Assembly: GCA_035477215.1 (NCBI GenBank)
Contig: DATIKU010000031.1
Span: 62,001-126,000 of the forward strand
Reading direction: 5' to 3'
DNA: 64,000 nucleotides
DNA from: Spirochaetota bacterium
GTDB lineage: Bacteria; Spirochaetota; UBA4802; UBA5368
This document shows positions 55,367-63,778 of the stretch, one piece after another. Within the stretch, counting starts at the first letter, position 1. Every line of letters starts with the position of its first letter. The translations under genes were made by a program, and so were the position numbers. The notes below the pieces were generated by a model. It ran no database searches and was not told the origin of the DNA. It saw only the letters and a program-made list of their open reading frames with translations.

Positions 55367-56044
55367 TTAGAGGTATCCTGCCTCCTTCATGCTGAGGTAG
55401 GAGGACTGTCCGATGATAACATGATCGAGAAGCTCGATCCCGATAATCACACCGGCCTCTTTTATCCTCCTGGTTGCGGTGATATCCTCGCGCGACGGCA
55501 CCAGCACCCCGGAGGGATGGTTGTGTGCGACGATAATCGACGCGCCCGCCTCACGGATCGCTTCCCTGAATATCTCCCTGGGGTGGACGAGCGCTTCCGA
55601 AACGGTGCCCACCGAGACCGTCGCTTTTTTCAATATGCTGTTCTTGTTGTTTAGTATGAATACTCTGAATTCCTCGCGCTTCAGTGCGGCCATCTCCGGC
55701 TGCAACAGCTTCCACACCCTTTCGGGCGAGTCGATGACCGGGGACGAGTTCTGCGCCGACAGAAGCCTCCTTCCCAGCTCGAATGCCGCGTGGATCCGTA
55801 TCGCTTTCCTCATGCCCACGCCATGCTTCTGCGCCATCTCCCTGAGGCCGGAGCCATGGATCCCCTTCAATCCCCCGAACTGTTTCACCATGCACGAGGC
55901 GAGCTCGATCACGTCCACCGTACGGGTACCCGTGCCGAGGAGGATGGCGAGCAACTCCATGTCGGAGAGATCTTGCACGCTTCCCCCTGCGATGCATTTC
56001 TGTATGGGAAGGTGGCTTTGCATGTCTTCAATTGTCCCGTTCAT
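55367..56044 (-). CDS. radC: RadC-family JAB1/MPN-domain protein
   Basis: The 225-residue protein has a UPF0758/RadC N-terminal helix-hairpin-helix part. The JAB metal motif H-x-H-x7-S-x2-D is in AHNHPSGVLVPSRED near 175-190, preceded by the glutamate in KREEFRVFILNN. The family name comes from a misassigned E. coli repair gene, and the biochemical role is unsettled. All metal ligands are present. Confidence 0.88.
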   Translation of the reverse strand: MNGTIEDMQSHLPIQKCIAGGSVQDLSDMELLAILLGTGTRTVDVIELASCMVKQFGGLKGIHGSGLREMAQKHGVGMRKAIRIHAAFELGRRLLSAQNSSPVIDSPERVWKLLQPEMAALKREEFRVFILNNKNSILKKATVSVGTVSEALVHPREIFREAIREAGASIIVAHNHPSGVLVPSREDITATRRIKEAGVIIGIELLDHVIIGQSSYLSMKEAGYL

Positions 56045-56293
56045 ATAAAGAAAACGTTTTGACGGACGTCACGGGTAACACTTTTTCGGGAAAGTGCGAT
56101 TTTTTCCGCCCCATATCTTCAAATCCGGGGCTTTAATATCCCCGGGGTCGCCAGGGCATACTTTTGACGCTACCGTAACGGCGGCAAATTGTTATTTACT
56201 AATATATGGATGAGTTTTAGACTGCCACTTCGTTGAATCGAAGCCGGCCCCCGGACCGGGGGCCGGGCAATACTGGAGACCGTGGAGAAGGAG
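56045..56293 (+). other. Intergenic region with a strong GC hairpin before the STAS gene
   Basis: The gap of about 250 bases contains CCGGCCCCCGG-A-CCGGGGGCCGG (56244-56266), a perfect 11-bp inverted repeat which, allowing a loop, leaves a very stable stem. It lies about 27 bases before the STAS ATG, so it would be in the 5' leader. No T-run follows. I see no other feature in the gap. Confidence 0.5.
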
Positions 56294-56623
56294 ATGCTTG
56301 AAATAAAAGATATTGGTGACGGCCTTTTCGTGGCCAAGGTAACCATGAACGAAGTTCTCACGCTCGACGTTCCCGAACTCAAGGAGAAACTTCAGCAAGA
56401 GATTCTTAACAGGGGGATTAAAAAGCTGGTGCTGGATCTTTCCGCCGTGAAACTCATTACCAGCTCGGGGATCGGCATTTTCCTCAATATCAATCAGAAC
56501 CTGAAAAACTGCCTCAGGCTGGCGGCGCCCCAATCCGAAGTTGAAAAGGTCCTCGAGCTTACCAAGGTTTCGTCCGTCATTAAGATATTCAGCACCGTCG
56601 ACGCCGCGGTAAAAAGTTATTAA
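56294..56623 (+). CDS. STAS-domain anti-sigma factor antagonist
   Basis: The 109-residue protein is one STAS domain: LEIKDIGDGLFVAKV at the start, LVLDLSAVKLITSSGIGIF in the middle (with the conserved phosphorylatable serine of the SSG segment near 58), and VIKIFSTVDAAVKSY at the end. Such proteins bind or release an anti-sigma or switch kinase depending on serine phosphorylation. ATG 56294 follows GGAG by six bases; a GTG at 56282 could also be used. No kinase is adjacent, although the RsbW-type ATPase at 34896-36098 is a possible partner. Confidence 0.88.
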   Translation: MLEIKDIGDGLFVAKVTMNEVLTLDVPELKEKLQQEILNRGIKKLVLDLSAVKLITSSGIGIFLNINQNLKNCLRLAAPQSEVEKVLELTKVSSVIKIFSTVDAAVKSY

Positions 56624-56638
56624 ATTTTCGATTATTTT

Positions 56639-56826
56639 ATTGACCCCGCTTGCCGGGTTATGTACCATTAGGACAAGAAGAGGACGTGGGATTTAACATC
56701 GCAGTGTTTTCTTCAATGGCACCTCGGGTGTCCAAATTTCGGTACACATATGTACCTTTTGATCTATATTGATCAAACCAGGGAAACGGGGAACAATCCT
56801 TAAGGGTTGATCCCCTTTCTTTTTTT
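56639..56826 (+). ncRNA. Candidate structured small RNA with promoter and terminator
   Basis: TTGACC (56639-56644) and TACCAT (56662-56667), 17 bases apart, could start a transcript near 56674. Its expected RNA has four consecutive hairpins: GGCACC-TCG-GGTGTC (56718-56732), GGTACA-CATA-TGTACC (56741-56756), TTTGATC-TATATT-GATCAAA (56758-56777) and the terminator stem GGGGAACAATCC-TTAA-GGGTTGATCCCC (56788-56815) with a T-rich tail to 56826. The 5' GGACA could also pair with TGTCC at 56729-56733. No protein start fits it. It may be a 3' UTR-derived or independent regulatory RNA. The terminator alone is well supported (about 0.85). Confidence 0.4.
56788..56826 (+). terminator. Rho-independent terminator after the STAS gene / candidate small RNA
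   Basis: GGGGAACAATCC and GGGTTGATCCCC form a 12-position stem with one A-A mismatch and one G-T pair, loop TTAA. It is followed by TTTCTTTTTTT. It ends plus-strand transcription from the STAS gene or from the small RNA candidate. Confidence 0.85.
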
Positions 56827-57121
56827 AATAAACCCTGTTTCGCTCTCGCCGCATCAATTAAAAAAAGGATTAAGCCCCTTCTCGGTTTCGAATTCCGGGA
56901 TTTTTTCATCAATCGCGACAGGGCCTGGGTCGGCGACATTGAACATCCGCGGCCGCGGAATTGGAAACCGGCATTGCGGGTCGCATCTTGCGCTCGGACC
57001 ATCCGTCGATTACCCAGCCGGATAGCTGTTCCCGCATATCGGGCCGGGAGCCGATTTAAAGAAACTCGTTTCCGCTTTGCAGGTTTATTCACCGGTTTCA
57101 GTATCCGGAATACCTCAGGCA
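56827..57121. other. Region between the terminator and the 609-residue gene
   Basis: I see no convincing gene. A minus-strand frame (56658-57122, 154 codons) starts with TAATG coupling to the end of the next gene. It has mixed third-base usage, a basic composition and no recognisable family, and it crosses the terminator and small RNA candidate, so I do not call it. Confidence 0.4.
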
Positions 57122-58951
57122 TTAAAAGAGATCGTCAAGTTCCTTTAGGACACCTTCGTCCGATGATTTCGTTTTATCTTCACCGGCGGAATCGCGCTCA
57201 TTTTCCAAAGATTCACTCTGCGCCGCAAGAGCGGCCATTTTCTGCATCTCCTCTTCGTTTATCTCTTCTTCGCCGAAAAGGTCCCCATCGGAGCTCAGTC
57301 GATACCTGAAGGCCGAAGCGTAGCAGTACGCCGCCAGTATCGCCTCGTAGACCTTGCGGCCGTTCATTTTTTTGCTTCCTTCGATGGACGATTCAAATCC
57401 GAGAACATCCTGCGGGTTGTCCACGATGCGCTGCCCGCCGTTCATGTCCGCGATCAAAGTGCTCAGTTCTATTATCACCTTTTCCATAAAGTCACGCACC
57501 GTCATCCGCACGTTTTTCCCGACTCCCGTCTTTTTCTTGTCCATCCCGGCGAGCCTGTTGGAATAGTCGATATACTGGGCGTTGGATGTGGGCTTCTCGT
57601 TTCGGGCCTTTTCGTAGCTCTCGATAATATCCGCATAATCCTTGAACACGCTCATGCACCGCCGCAGGTCGTTATACATATCCGACAGCTTGATCCGGTA
57701 ATCCACCTTCCCCTGTTGTGTGAACTGGACGTTGTACTTGATCTTGTTAGTCGTCAGAATAAAAGAATACTCTTCGTCGAATTCCCTGAAAAGGATATGG
57801 GCCAGCAGTATCTTGTCGTTGTCCCTCACGTATTTAAAGACGCCCGACTTGTCATATACCGAGCGCAGTTTTTTCAGGTCGAGCGCATTCATGATGGCCA
57901 GACCCTTGCGCACCTCCTCGGGCAACTGGTCCTGCTCGCCGGCCTCCTCTTGCGGTTCTCCGGATTCATCCTCCTCCGGCCGGGCATCCGGTCTTTTCGC
58001 CCTTCCGCGCCTGTTCGGTACGTCCGTATCGGCGATCTGCAGTATTCGCGCTATCACCGGGTCTTTCATCAGATACAGCTCTCCGAGGTAATTGCAGAAG
58101 AGCCAGTACAGCACCGTATAAAGCCTGTTGAACACGACGGCCACGTCGTTCTTGATCTTTTTGCGCTTCATTGCGTAGAGCGAGTTTTTGCCCTTTTCAA
58201 GCTTCATCTGCATTCCGATGGCGCGGTCGAACGCAAGCAGGATGAGTTCTTTGTATGGATATAGCACATATAGTTTTTTAAAAAGTCTGGTGAGCGGCTC
58301 CCGTATCTCGGCGGCCTTTTGACCGATATGCGGGAAGTTTATGTGGTGCTCGACGATCTGGTTGATCATACCGCGATCGAAAACCCCCGACGACATTTCG
58401 ATGAGCTCGTAATACAGCGGGTCAAGCCGGTCGAGCTCGTCGACTATGGCGACACCGGTTTTGTGGCTTTGTTTAAAAATATCGAGGTACACAAGCTGAA
58501 GCTCGAGAAGTGCCGATTTCATCTCCGTATTGAAGCGCTCGAGAAATTTTTTCGTCAGGAATTCGCCGTAAAAGTCGCAGACCCCCATGGAGTAGAGTCG
58601 TATCCTGATCTGCCAGCGGTTGATTAATCGTATCAGCGCATCGAAGATGCCCCTGCCGGGGGCGGGGATGTATTCGGCGGCCGTTTGCCCTTCCGCGGCG
58701 CGATTGGTGCCGCCCACGTGCCGGGAGGGACGCTTCTCGACTTCCTTGAGTTTCTGCGCATGACCGTCGATCTTGCTCCTGAACTGCTTCTGTTTATCGC
58801 GATCGAAATCCGCGAGCGCCCGCTGCTTTTGGTTTCTGGCGACCTTACCGCCGGCCTCGACGAACTTGTTGAAAAGCTGCTTCTTCTCGCTTTCGTTCAA
58901 CTGTTCGGCGCCGATATTTTTCCTGGTCTTGTCGATTCGTTCAGTGCCCAT
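57122..58951 (-). CDS. Large cytoplasmic protein of unknown function, probably spirochaete-specific
   Basis: I do not recognise this 609-residue protein. It starts with a charged, helical N-terminus (SEKKQLFNKFVEAGGKV) and a low-complexity lysine-rich stretch. A helix-rich body follows (FYGEFLTKKFLERFNTE, ELILLAFDRAIGMQMKLE), and an acidic tail ends it (EEEINEEEMQKM, EGVLKELDDLF). There is no signal peptide or convincing membrane span. ATG 58951 follows GGGA; an upstream in-frame ATG at 59074 would add a non-family-like stretch. A TTGACA box on the minus strand at 59050-59055 may belong to its promoter. Confidence 0.6.
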   Translation of the reverse strand: MGTERIDKTRKNIGAEQLNESEKKQLFNKFVEAGGKVARNQKQRALADFDRDKQKQFRSKIDGHAQKLKEVEKRPSRHVGGTNRAAEGQTAAEYIPAPGRGIFDALIRLINRWQIRIRLYSMGVCDFYGEFLTKKFLERFNTEMKSALLELQLVYLDIFKQSHKTGVAIVDELDRLDPLYYELIEMSSGVFDRGMINQIVEHHINFPHIGQKAAEIREPLTRLFKKLYVLYPYKELILLAFDRAIGMQMKLEKGKNSLYAMKRKKIKNDVAVVFNRLYTVLYWLFCNYLGELYLMKDPVIARILQIADTDVPNRRGRAKRPDARPEEDESGEPQEEAGEQDQLPEEVRKGLAIMNALDLKKLRSVYDKSGVFKYVRDNDKILLAHILFREFDEEYSFILTTNKIKYNVQFTQQGKVDYRIKLSDMYNDLRRCMSVFKDYADIIESYEKARNEKPTSNAQYIDYSNRLAGMDKKKTGVGKNVRMTVRDFMEKVIIELSTLIADMNGGQRIVDNPQDVLGFESSIEGSKKMNGRKVYEAILAAYCYASAFRYRLSSDGDLFGEEEINEEEMQKMAALAAQSESLENERDSAGEDKTKSSDEGVLKELDDLF

Positions 58952-59315
58952 TTCCCGCAGCCCGCACCATCGGGGCCCCTCCGACGAGTTGAATCTCCCG
59001 CCATAACAAACGCGCTTCCCCGTTCGATGTTCGATTAATAATCCCCGCCTGTCAATTACTAATGTACCGAACATACGGTATTTCGAACATCACGAATTCC
59101 CTGTTTTCCCGAGAACCAGGATCGGAGGGACCGCGTTGCACATCGCCACCCGGTAATATCACGGCATAAATCAGTTGAATTATTATCCCGTGCCCGTTAG
59201 GCTCCACCTGGCGCCGGCGGTCCGGCCGTTGATCCAAACGGCGTATAGGTGCGGGGAGCAAAGCCATCGACGATCCCCTTTAGCGCCGGGGCACAATAGA
59301 CGGAGGCATGGCCAT
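58952..59315. other. Divergent region between the 609-residue gene and the YjbQ gene
   Basis: It contains the TTGACA box (minus, 59050-59055) noted with the gene to the left and three copies of CGAACAT: on the minus strand at 59027-59033, and on the plus strand at 59068-59074 and 59084-59090, the last two 16 bases apart. A small dyad, TACCG-AACATA-CGGTA, covers 59065-59080. I see no coding frame here. Confidence 0.4.
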
Positions 59316-59708
59316 ATGATACACAGCTTCACCGTCAATTCTTCCTCCCGCGAGGAACTCATTGACATTACCGGTGAAATTCGGCGCCTCGTTGCATCCA
59401 GCGGAATTATCGAAGGTGTGTGCTTCATATACACTCCTCACACCACGGCCGGTGTAACCATCAACGAAAACGCCGACCCCACCGTACGAAAGGACATCAT
59501 AAAAGGACTGGGCACGCTTAACCTCGAGCGCGTACCGTTTTCACATCTCGAGGGCAATTCACCGGCGCACATCAAATCATCGCTTGTCGGCTGCTCCCTC
59601 TTCGTTTTTGTCGAGGAGGGGAGGCCAGTGCTCGGAACGTGGCAGGGGATATTCTTTTGCGAGTTTGACGGGCCAAGGACCAGGACGGTGATGGTGAGAA
59701 TCGGTTGA
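59316..59708 (+). CDS. YjbQ family protein (secondary thiamine-phosphate synthase type)
   Basis: The 130-residue protein has the UPF0047/YjbQ signature: FIYTPHTTAGVTINENADPTV, then PFSHLEGNSPAHIKSSLVG and GTWQGIFFCEFDGPRTR, with the conserved histidines and the acidic residue that bind metal. The family includes proteins with thiamine-phosphate synthase activity in vitro; the physiological role is uncertain. ATG 59316 is nine bases after GGAGG and gives the normal length. Confidence 0.88.
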   Translation: MIHSFTVNSSSREELIDITGEIRRLVASSGIIEGVCFIYTPHTTAGVTINENADPTVRKDIIKGLGTLNLERVPFSHLEGNSPAHIKSSLVGCSLFVFVEEGRPVLGTWQGIFFCEFDGPRTRTVMVRIG

Positions 59709-59821
59709 GGGCCCCGGAATTGTCAAAAAACGCTTGCCACTGCCCGGCTATCGGTCAGAGATGGATCGCAGGGTCCGTGCTCTGGGCGCGGACCATAATC
59801 AACCATAAGGCAGGTTTTACA

Positions 59822-60676
59822 ATGGACTATTTCAAAGGAACAAGCGACTACGTGCTCTCTCCCGAGCTCAAGGATAACGTAAACGTCTCGATCGCGCTGG
59901 GCAGGCCGCTTTTGGTAAAAGGAGAACCGGGCACCGGCAAGACTCTCCTCGCGCATTCGATCGCGGAGAGCGTCGGGAAACCTCTTATCGTATGGAACAT
60001 CAAATCCACGACCAAGGCCCGCGATGGCCTGTACATCTACGATACGGTCCAGCGCCTCAACGATGCGCGTTTCGGCGACAGGGACATCAATGACATCAAG
60101 CAGTATATAAAGCTCGGCAAGCTCGGAGAGTCCTTCGCCGCCGAAGAGCAGATGGTGCTTTTGATCGACGAGATCGACAAGGCGGACATCGAGTTCCCCA
60201 ACGACCTGCTCAACGAGCTCGACGAGATGAGCTTTTACATCCCGGAGACCGGCAAGAACATCAAAGCCATACACCGGCCCATCGTCATCATCACGTCCAA
60301 CAGCGAGAAGGAGCTCCCCGACCCGTTTCTCCGGCGCTGCGTGTTCCACTACATCGAGTTTCCCTCCGAGTCACTCATGGAGGAGATCGTGTACGTGCAC
60401 TTCCCCGATATCGAGAAGAAGCTGTTGCGTGAATGCCTCAAGAAATTCTACTGGATCCGGCAGTTCGACATGCTGCGCAAGAAGCCGTCCACCAGCGAAC
60501 TCATCGACTGGATACAGTCGCTCATTGTCGGCGGAATATCACCCTCGAATGTCGAGAAGGAGCTCCCATTCCTCGGCACGCTGCTGAAGAAAAAAGAAGA
60601 CACCGATCTCGTCGCCCAGTCATCGCCCGGGCACCATGGGTTCAACACCAGCATACGGACGCGAAATGTTTATTAA
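59822..60676 (+). CDS. MoxR-type AAA ATPase
   Basis: The 284-residue ATPase has Walker A GEPGTGKTLLAHS near 35, Walker B MVLLIDEIDKAD near 115, and sensor ITSNSEKELPDPFLRRC. MoxR ATPases act as chaperones that load metal cofactors or assemble complexes, usually with a VWA partner. Here the next gene, overlapping by 11 bases, is that VWA protein. ATG 59822 has an AAGGCAGG site upstream; an in-frame start at 59705 is unlikely. Confidence 0.9.
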   Translation: MDYFKGTSDYVLSPELKDNVNVSIALGRPLLVKGEPGTGKTLLAHSIAESVGKPLIVWNIKSTTKARDGLYIYDTVQRLNDARFGDRDINDIKQYIKLGKLGESFAAEEQMVLLIDEIDKADIEFPNDLLNELDEMSFYIPETGKNIKAIHRPIVIITSNSEKELPDPFLRRCVFHYIEFPSESLMEEIVYVHFPDIEKKLLRECLKKFYWIRQFDMLRKKPSTSELIDWIQSLIVGGISPSNVEKELPFLGTLLKKKEDTDLVAQSSPGHHGFNTSIRTRNVY

Positions 60677-61853
60677 CTTTTTTTTCAATCTCAAGGCTCA
60701 TGGCGTGCCGGTATCACTCCACGAGTGGATCACGCTTCACCACGCGCTCGCGCGAAACCTCAACGACTGCAGCCTTACCCGTTTTTATCACGTTGCGCGG
60801 TCCATACTGGTTAAGAACGAAATCTTCTTCGACCGGTACGACCTCGCCTTTCTCGACACGTTCAAGGACATCGAGACCACCGACGAGATGCTCGAAAAGA
60901 TACTCGAGGGCCTGAAGAAGGTCAAGGAGCTCCGACTGACCGAAGAGGAAAAGCGACTTATCGACGAGCTCGATCTCGACGAAGTGCTGCGGAACTTCGA
61001 GGAGCAGCTCCGTCAGGGACATTTTAAGAACCATGTCGGCGGCAACCGCGCCATCGGCACCGGAGGGCGCTCCACGCAGGGAGCGTGGGGCTACAACCCG
61101 GCCGGTGTCCGTATCGGGCAGGGAGAATCGCGCCACAAGCGTGCCGTCCAGATCGCCGAAAAACGCAGCTTCCGTAACTACTCGAGCTCGATCACGCTCG
61201 ACACCCGGCAGATGAGGGTCGCGCTCGCCCACCTGAGGGCGCTATTGCCGCTTGGACCGGAGGAAAAACTCAACCTCGAGGCTACGATCGAAGTCACCAG
61301 TAAAAACGCCGGCGACATAGAGCTCATCTGGGAAAACAAGGAGAAGAAGGCCGCCAGGGTAATACTCATGATGGACGTGGGCGGGTCCATGACGCCCTAC
61401 GCGCGCATGGTCGAACGTCTCTTTTCCGCGGCATCCTCCCAGATCAGCCGCTTCAAGCATTTCTATTTTCACAACTGCGTGTACCAGGACCTGTGGACCG
61501 ACATCGAGCGCCGCGATTCTATCAATACGGCCGAGTTTTTGAAAAGCGAGGACTCGGACTATAAGCTTATAATGGTCGGCGACGCCGAGATGGCGCCGTC
61601 CGAGCTTACCTGGGCGAACGGCGCCGTCGATTACTGGTATCACAACGACGTTCCCGGACTCGTCTGGCTTCAGCGTATTCGCGAAAAATTCCACGATTCT
61701 ATCTGGCTTACCCCCGTTCAGAAGCGGGCATGGGGATACGTGCAGACCACAAGAATGATCGCCGACATCTTCCCCATGTTCGAGCTGACGTTGGACGGTC
61801 TCGATGAGGGTGTCAAATTCCTGATGCAGGGAAAAGGAAGGATACATGCGTAA
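60666..61853 (+). CDS. VWA/CoxE-like protein
   Basis: The 395-residue protein opens MFINFFFNLKAHGVPVSLHEW, which matches CoxE-like proteins. A VWA domain near 235 contains the MIDAS-type MMDVGGSMTPYARMVERLF, with aspartate and serine spaced D-x-G-x-S instead of D-x-S-x-S. The C-terminal WLTPVQKRAWGYVQTTRMI completes the family pattern. It works with the MoxR ATPase encoded just before it. No clear substrate complex is nearby; the following OppF-type ATPase overlaps it by eight bases. Confidence 0.85.
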   Translation: MFINFFFNLKAHGVPVSLHEWITLHHALARNLNDCSLTRFYHVARSILVKNEIFFDRYDLAFLDTFKDIETTDEMLEKILEGLKKVKELRLTEEEKRLIDELDLDEVLRNFEEQLRQGHFKNHVGGNRAIGTGGRSTQGAWGYNPAGVRIGQGESRHKRAVQIAEKRSFRNYSSSITLDTRQMRVALAHLRALLPLGPEEKLNLEATIEVTSKNAGDIELIWENKEKKAARVILMMDVGGSMTPYARMVERLFSAASSQISRFKHFYFHNCVYQDLWTDIERRDSINTAEFLKSEDSDYKLIMVGDAEMAPSELTWANGAVDYWYHNDVPGLVWLQRIREKFHDSIWLTPVQKRAWGYVQTTRMIADIFPMFELTLDGLDEGVKFLMQGKGRIHA

Positions 61854-62829
61854 AGGCGGACGCGTCTCCGACACACCCCTCATGCTCGAGGTGCGGGGAC
61901 TCACCAAACATTTTTCGGTTCGCAGGAGAGGGCTTTTCCAGAAGCATGGCGTGCTGCGGGCGGTTGACGATGTGAGTTTTTCCATCGCCGAGGGGCAGTG
62001 CCTCGGCCTGGTCGGGGAGAGCGGAAGCGGAAAAACCACCGCGGCGCGATCCATCCTTCGCCTCATCGAGCCCGATTCCGGGGTCATCAACGTAGGCGGA
62101 GTGAACGTCTCCGGCCTCGAACGGGGCGATCTCCGGCGCTATCGAAAAAACATGCAGATCGTTTTTCAGGACCCCTACGGTTCGCTCAACCCACGGATGA
62201 CGGTCGAGAAGATTTTGGGTGAGCCCCTTAAAATCCACACCTCCCTTGGGAAAAAAGCGATCCGGGAGAGGATTGTCGACCTGCTCGATCTCGTTGGGCT
62301 CTCGGCGGACCTGGCGGACCGCCATCCCCACGAATTCAGCGGTGGACAGCGTCAGCGAATCGGGATAGCGCGGGCCATCGCGCTCAATCCCCGGTTCATC
62401 ATTCTCGACGAACCCGTTTCCGCGCTCGACGTTTCAATCCAGGCCCAGATACTCAACCTTCTCGCCGACCTGCGCGACAGGCTGAACCTCACGTATCTGT
62501 TCGTTGCGCACGACCTGTCGGTCGTCGAGCACATCAGCGATATGATTGCGGTCATGTACCTGGGAAAAATAGTCGAACTAAACCCCAGGGCCGGTCTGTA
62601 TAGAAAACCGCTTCACCCTTACACTCAAAGTCTTATACGGTCGATTCCGGATAAAAAGCCCGTCAAGCACGGATTCACCGTTTTGCGGGGGGAGATACCC
62701 TCTCCCGAAAATCCCCCGACCGGATGCCCCTTCCACCCGCGCTGTCCGAACCTCATGGAGGTCTGCCGACATGAATACCCTGCGATCCGCCGGATCGGCG
62801 GCGCAACGGTCGCCTGCCACCTTTACTGA
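61846..62829 (+). CDS. Oligopeptide/dipeptide ABC transporter ATP-binding protein, OppF type
   Basis: The 327-residue ATPase has Walker A GESGSGKTTAARS near 60, signature FSGGQRQRIGIARA near 165, Walker B FIILDEPVSALD near 185, and the family C-terminus GCPFHPRCPNLMEVC. In peptide importers it pairs with OppD and two permeases; none is adjacent. It is translationally coupled to the VWA gene, so it may simply ride in that operon, or its partners lie elsewhere. Confidence 0.9.
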   Translation: MRKGGRVSDTPLMLEVRGLTKHFSVRRRGLFQKHGVLRAVDDVSFSIAEGQCLGLVGESGSGKTTAARSILRLIEPDSGVINVGGVNVSGLERGDLRRYRKNMQIVFQDPYGSLNPRMTVEKILGEPLKIHTSLGKKAIRERIVDLLDLVGLSADLADRHPHEFSGGQRQRIGIARAIALNPRFIILDEPVSALDVSIQAQILNLLADLRDRLNLTYLFVAHDLSVVEHISDMIAVMYLGKIVELNPRAGLYRKPLHPYTQSLIRSIPDKKPVKHGFTVLRGEIPSPENPPTGCPFHPRCPNLMEVCRHEYPAIRRIGGATVACHLY

Positions 62830-62842
62830 GATAGTTAAGGTG

Positions 62843-63766
62843 ATGAAACTTGCGGCAGGGGCTGTTCGTCCGGAACGAGCTCTACCACGCGGCCGCATCA
62901 TTCCCATCGCAGCGATCCTTTTAATTTTTATTTTCCTTTTACTCTCGCATGGCACGGCATTCCCCGCGGAGGACCGTCTGCTCCAGCTGATGGAACAGGC
63001 CGGGCGGGAAACGGCCGAACAGGTGGCGATGGAGGAGATTTATTCCAGAAATAATATCCTTTTCTGTACCGGCACGAGCGAGGCGGCATCCGCAAACAAC
63101 ACGGCCGCCGAACACATGCTGAAAGGCGACTATTCCAGGGCCGCCGAAATCCTCGAAAGCGCACTCGTCCGTTCAGCCCTCTTCCTGCCGTTCAGGTACA
63201 ACCTCGGGATCTGCCGCATCCATCTCGAAGAGCTTCCCGTCGCCCTTGTCCACCTTAACAAGGCCCTTCAACTGCTTCCCGAATATTCAAAGACCTGGAT
63301 TCAAATGGGGCATATCCACGAGCGGATGGGCCGCGACGATCTCGCCATGCAGTACTATAAATCGGCCCTTGGCCGCAACCCCCGCGAATTGGAAGCCTAC
63401 ACCCTTACGGGTGACATTTATTTCAAGCGCAACCAGCTCGAGATGGCCGCCAGGCACTACGACCGTTCGCTCAGGGAGAACCCGCGCTATCCGAACGGCC
63501 TGCTGGGACGCGCCAAGATCCATTTCGAACGAGGTGAGTATCTCAAGGCAATCATTCAGATAAAGTCAATCGACACGTCGGGGGATTACGACAAGGCCCT
63601 GCATTATTATTACGCCGAATCGGCATACCGGCTGAGGGATTACCAGACGGCATTTGACCAGTACGGCGAACTCTTGAAGCACAGGGGAGACCGGTTTTTT
63701 CTCACCCATTCGTCATTCATCATCCACCATAAAATGGAACTTTCCCGGCGATTCATCGAGCGCTGA
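62843..63766 (+). CDS. TPR-repeat protein, membrane-anchored or secreted
   Basis: The 307-residue protein has a long hydrophobic segment near 20-40 (IIPIAAILLIFIFLLLSHG) that could be a signal peptide or anchor. The following TPR units include PFRYNLGICRIHLEELPVAL, TWIQMGHIHERMGRDDLAM, AYTLTGDIYFKRNQLEMAA and PNGLLGRAKIHFERGEYLKA. TPR arrays mediate protein binding. ATG 62843 has a close AAGGTG; an in-frame ATG at 62771 overlaps the ATPase gene and would add 24 residues. Confidence 0.75.
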   Translation: MKLAAGAVRPERALPRGRIIPIAAILLIFIFLLLSHGTAFPAEDRLLQLMEQAGRETAEQVAMEEIYSRNNILFCTGTSEAASANNTAAEHMLKGDYSRAAEILESALVRSALFLPFRYNLGICRIHLEELPVALVHLNKALQLLPEYSKTWIQMGHIHERMGRDDLAMQYYKSALGRNPRELEAYTLTGDIYFKRNQLEMAARHYDRSLRENPRYPNGLLGRAKIHFERGEYLKAIIQIKSIDTSGDYDKALHYYYAESAYRLRDYQTAFDQYGELLKHRGDRFFLTHSSFIIHHKMELSRRFIER

Positions 63767-63778
63767 AACGGGCCGCGC

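Noticed and set aside
56658-57122. A 154-codon minus-strand frame starting with TAATG coupling to the 609-residue gene
   Set aside because: Its base composition and amino acid content look random (rich in R, K and S), it matches no family I know and it crosses the terminator and small RNA candidate on the other strand.
59027-59090. Three CGAACAT elements resembling half of a LexA (SOS) box
   Set aside because: None is followed by GTTC at the distance needed for a full Gram-positive-type LexA site, and neither flanking gene is an SOS gene.
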